Positions 62,470-64,000 of a stretch of 64,000 bases of DNA are shown here, one piece after another; within the stretch, counting starts at the first letter, position 1, and each line of letters opens with the position of its first letter. The position numbers and the translations under genes were made by a program. The stretch is from Bifidobacterium platyrrhinorum. Its GTDB lineage: Bacteria; Actinomycetota; Actinomycetes; Actinomycetales; Bifidobacteriaceae. Under the pieces are notes generated by a model. That model saw nothing but the letters and a program-made list of their open reading frames with translations. It had not been told where the DNA came from and ran no database searches. The DNA lies in the NCBI RefSeq assembly GCF_010667645.1, contig NZ_WHZV01000008.1, forward strand, positions 1 to 64,000, given 5' to 3'.

Positions 62470-63686
62470 GCGAGCACCCCCATGATCAACGGCAGGTCGT
62501 CGAGACCGCCGACCGTGGCGAGCGTGAAGTCGGGGAACCGGCGGATCGCGCGAGGCGCGCCCTCCACGGTCTGCAGCACCAGCGTGGTGGCGGATTTCGG
62601 CAGCGCCAGCGCCATGCGCTTGATGGAGTCCACGTCGCGCTGCGAGCCGACGGTCAGGAAGTAGAAGGAGGCGTCCGGGCTGTGCGCCAGCGTGCCTTCG
62701 GCCAGATTCGGGTTGTCGTCGCGGTCGGGGTCGATCATGCTGCACGAGTCGAGGAAGTCCATGGCGTTGCGCGGGGAGCTGTGCGCGCGTCCCGCGTGCG
62801 TGGCGAGCGGACGGTCCTGCATGAGGCATCGCACGCCTATCGAGGCGTGGACGGAGACGGCGAGCTCGAACTCGCCGGAGCTGGCGTATTCGTCCGGGTT
62901 CACCGAGACGGTCAGCGAGGTGTCGGTGCGGCGGGTCGCCTCGTACTGGCGGATCATCAGCGTGCCGGTCTTCGCGGTGCTCAGCCAGTGCACGTTGCGC
63001 ACGTCGTCGCCCGGCTCGTATTCGCGCAGGCCGTAGAAGTCGAGGTCGTCGTCGACGATGTCGCCGCTCGGCTGGCCTTCGAGATCGCGGGCCAGGCCCG
63101 CATCGAGCGTCCTGAGCGGCACGGTGGCGGGATGGATGAACAGTTCGATGCGTTCGGCGAGCCGTTTCTCGTGGCGCACGAGGCCGAACGGGTCGCCCTT
63201 GCGGATGCGCAGCGGGCCGATCGGCAGCACCGCGCGCGACAGCGTGCGGAACTCCACCTCGGTCTGCTTCTTCTGGCCGGGGCCGAGCATGGGGATCGCG
63301 AAGCGTTCGTGCATCTGCCCGATCGGCAGGTCGCCGCGGGCCGTGGCGGTGGGCGTGCGCCCCGGGTTGGCCACGTCCACGCGCACCGCGACCGTGTCTC
63401 CCACGGTGACGCGGCGCTTGGGCAGGCTGATGGAGGCTTTGAACGAGGTGTTGCCGAGCGACATGACGATGGCGGCGAGCGTCATCGTCACCGCGGCCAC
63501 GCCGTAGGCGAGCAGCTCGTGCCAGCCGAGCGGGAGGAACGCGAGCAGGGCGGCCACGCCGGACAGCGCCACGGCCCATCCCAACGGGGAGATGTACGCG
63601 GAGAGCAGCCGGCGGATCCGGCGGCGCGCCCGGCGTATGAGACGCGCCGCATGGCGGCGGCGGGGTGATTGCGTGGAGGCGGACAT
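62466..63686 (-). CDS. DUF58 domain protein
   Basis: A 406-residue protein. A basic head (RRRHAARLIRRARRRIRR) is followed by two helices (about 35-75), a beta-rich domain and DUF58 with the signature GDDVRNVHWLSTAKTGTLMIRQY. DUF58 proteins accompany MoxR ATPases and may carry a vWA-like fold. AAGGAA lies upstream of the ATG. Its stop overlaps the next gene (ATGA). It follows the MoxR gene by 23 nt. Function is not established. Confidence 0.9.
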   Translation of the reverse strand: MSASTQSPRRRHAARLIRRARRRIRRLLSAYISPLGWAVALSGVAALLAFLPLGWHELLAYGVAAVTMTLAAIVMSLGNTSFKASISLPKRRVTVGDTVAVRVDVANPGRTPTATARGDLPIGQMHERFAIPMLGPGQKKQTEVEFRTLSRAVLPIGPLRIRKGDPFGLVRHEKRLAERIELFIHPATVPLRTLDAGLARDLEGQPSGDIVDDDLDFYGLREYEPGDDVRNVHWLSTAKTGTLMIRQYEATRRTDTSLTVSVNPDEYASSGEFELAVSVHASIGVRCLMQDRPLATHAGRAHSSPRNAMDFLDSCSMIDPDRDDNPNLAEGTLAHSPDASFYFLTVGSQRDVDSIKRMALALPKSATTLVLQTVEGAPRAIRRFPDFTLATVGGLDDLPLIMGVLA

Positions 63687-63709
63687 GATCGGTCGTTCCT
63701 TCGCGCCGG

Positions 63710-64000
63710 TCAGGCGCCGAGCGTCGGGGCGGGGACGTCCTCGAGGATCCGGGCGATGACGGTCTCAGGCGTGTCGCCGGCGAACGTCGCCTCGGCGGTC
63801 AGGCTCAGACGGTGGGCGAGCACCGGCACGGCGAGGTCCTTCACGTCGTCGGGCACGACGTAGCCGCGTCCGTCCGCCGCGGCCCAGATGCGGGCGCAGC
63901 GGGTCAGGGCCAGCGCGCCTCGCATCGACGAGCCGACGAGCACGGCGTCGTTGTGGCGGGTCTCCTCGACGAGACGCACGATGTATTCGACGATCGCGTC
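63710..64000 (-). CDS. MoxR-family AAA+ ATPase, C-terminal part
   Basis: The last 96 residues of a MoxR ATPase; the gene runs off the window edge. It reads through AIVEYIVRLVEETR and LVGSSMRGALALTRCARIWAA (the sensor-2/lid helices, with the GxSxRG motif), then GRGYVVPDDVKDLAVPVLAHR, the usual MoxR ending. MoxR proteins are chaperone-like ATPases that work with DUF58 and vWA proteins. It heads the minus-strand chain that ends with the FHA gene. The ATP site lies outside the window. Confidence 0.9.
   Translation of the reverse strand, partial: DAIVEYIVRLVEETRHNDAVLVGSSMRGALALTRCARIWAAADGRGYVVPDDVKDLAVPVLAHRLSLTAEATFAGDTPETVIARILEDVPAPTLGA

Overview
The window is a gene-dense, GC-rich (clearly above 60% by eye) piece of an actinobacterial chromosome, and the gene set and protein sequences point to a high-GC Bifidobacterium. 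Supporting signs are the dacB-hpt-ftsH-folE-folP-folBK-DUF3180 gene order of Actinobacteria, CHAP and NlpC/P60 wall hydrolases side by side, an FHA/PP2C/transglutaminase/DUF58/MoxR cluster, rpoB with a TTG start, and many actinobacterial leaderless promoters. The species is not identified. No prophage, insertion sequence or CRISPR array was recognised.

Layout. 1-5.2 kb: 63-bp tandem repeat, tRNA-Pro, lysS, a FucP-like sugar permease, a palindromic repeat array, menA-like prenyltransferase. 5.3-10 kb: gpmA, phoU, a SenX3-like sensor kinase that lacks the phospho-acceptor His, a DUF2530 protein, serC. 10-16.6 kb: two secreted peptidoglycan hydrolases, a tandem universal stress protein, an OsmC protein, thyA-folA, a low-molecular-weight phosphatase. 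16.7-25.3 kb: LanC-like protein, orphan oligopeptide-binding lipoprotein, tRNA-Glu, trmB, galE, tRNA-Asp, tRNA-Phe, a nested palindrome, a nucleoside deoxyribosyltransferase-like protein, cfa. 25.7-31 kb: fucO, two family-2 glycosyltransferases, an AI-2E-type exporter, a second palindromic array. 31-41.2 kb: dacB, hpt-ftsH-folate operon, DHA2 exporter. 41.4-45.5 kb: ACT protein, UPF0210 protein, a repeat-rich non-coding stretch with DnaA-box-like iterons, an AbiEi/DUF559-like protein, trmL. 45.6-57.4 kb: membrane propeller with a zinc ribbon, mutY, membrane protein, rpoB, rpoC. 57.4-64 kb: a minus-strand chain MoxR > DUF58 > degenerate transglutaminase > PP2C > LRV > FHA, most junctions overlapping or very close.

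How it fits together. Core functions dominate: translation (lysS, tRNAs, trmB, trmL), transcription (rpoBC), one-carbon and dTMP metabolism (thyA-folA plus folE-folP-folBK), wall turnover (CHAP, NlpC/P60, dacB), and L-fucose-type sugar use (permease, fucO). The less ordinary signals are: (i) about a dozen genes whose start codon lies 6-9 nt behind a -10 hexamer, implying leaderless mRNAs; (ii) two related families of intergenic palindromes built on CCGG and CGTACG; (iii) an iteron-like run of TTATCC boxes at exact 15-bp spacing; and (iv) several enzyme folds that have lost catalytic residues (sensor kinase, transglutaminase, second HPPK domain, LanC-like protein).
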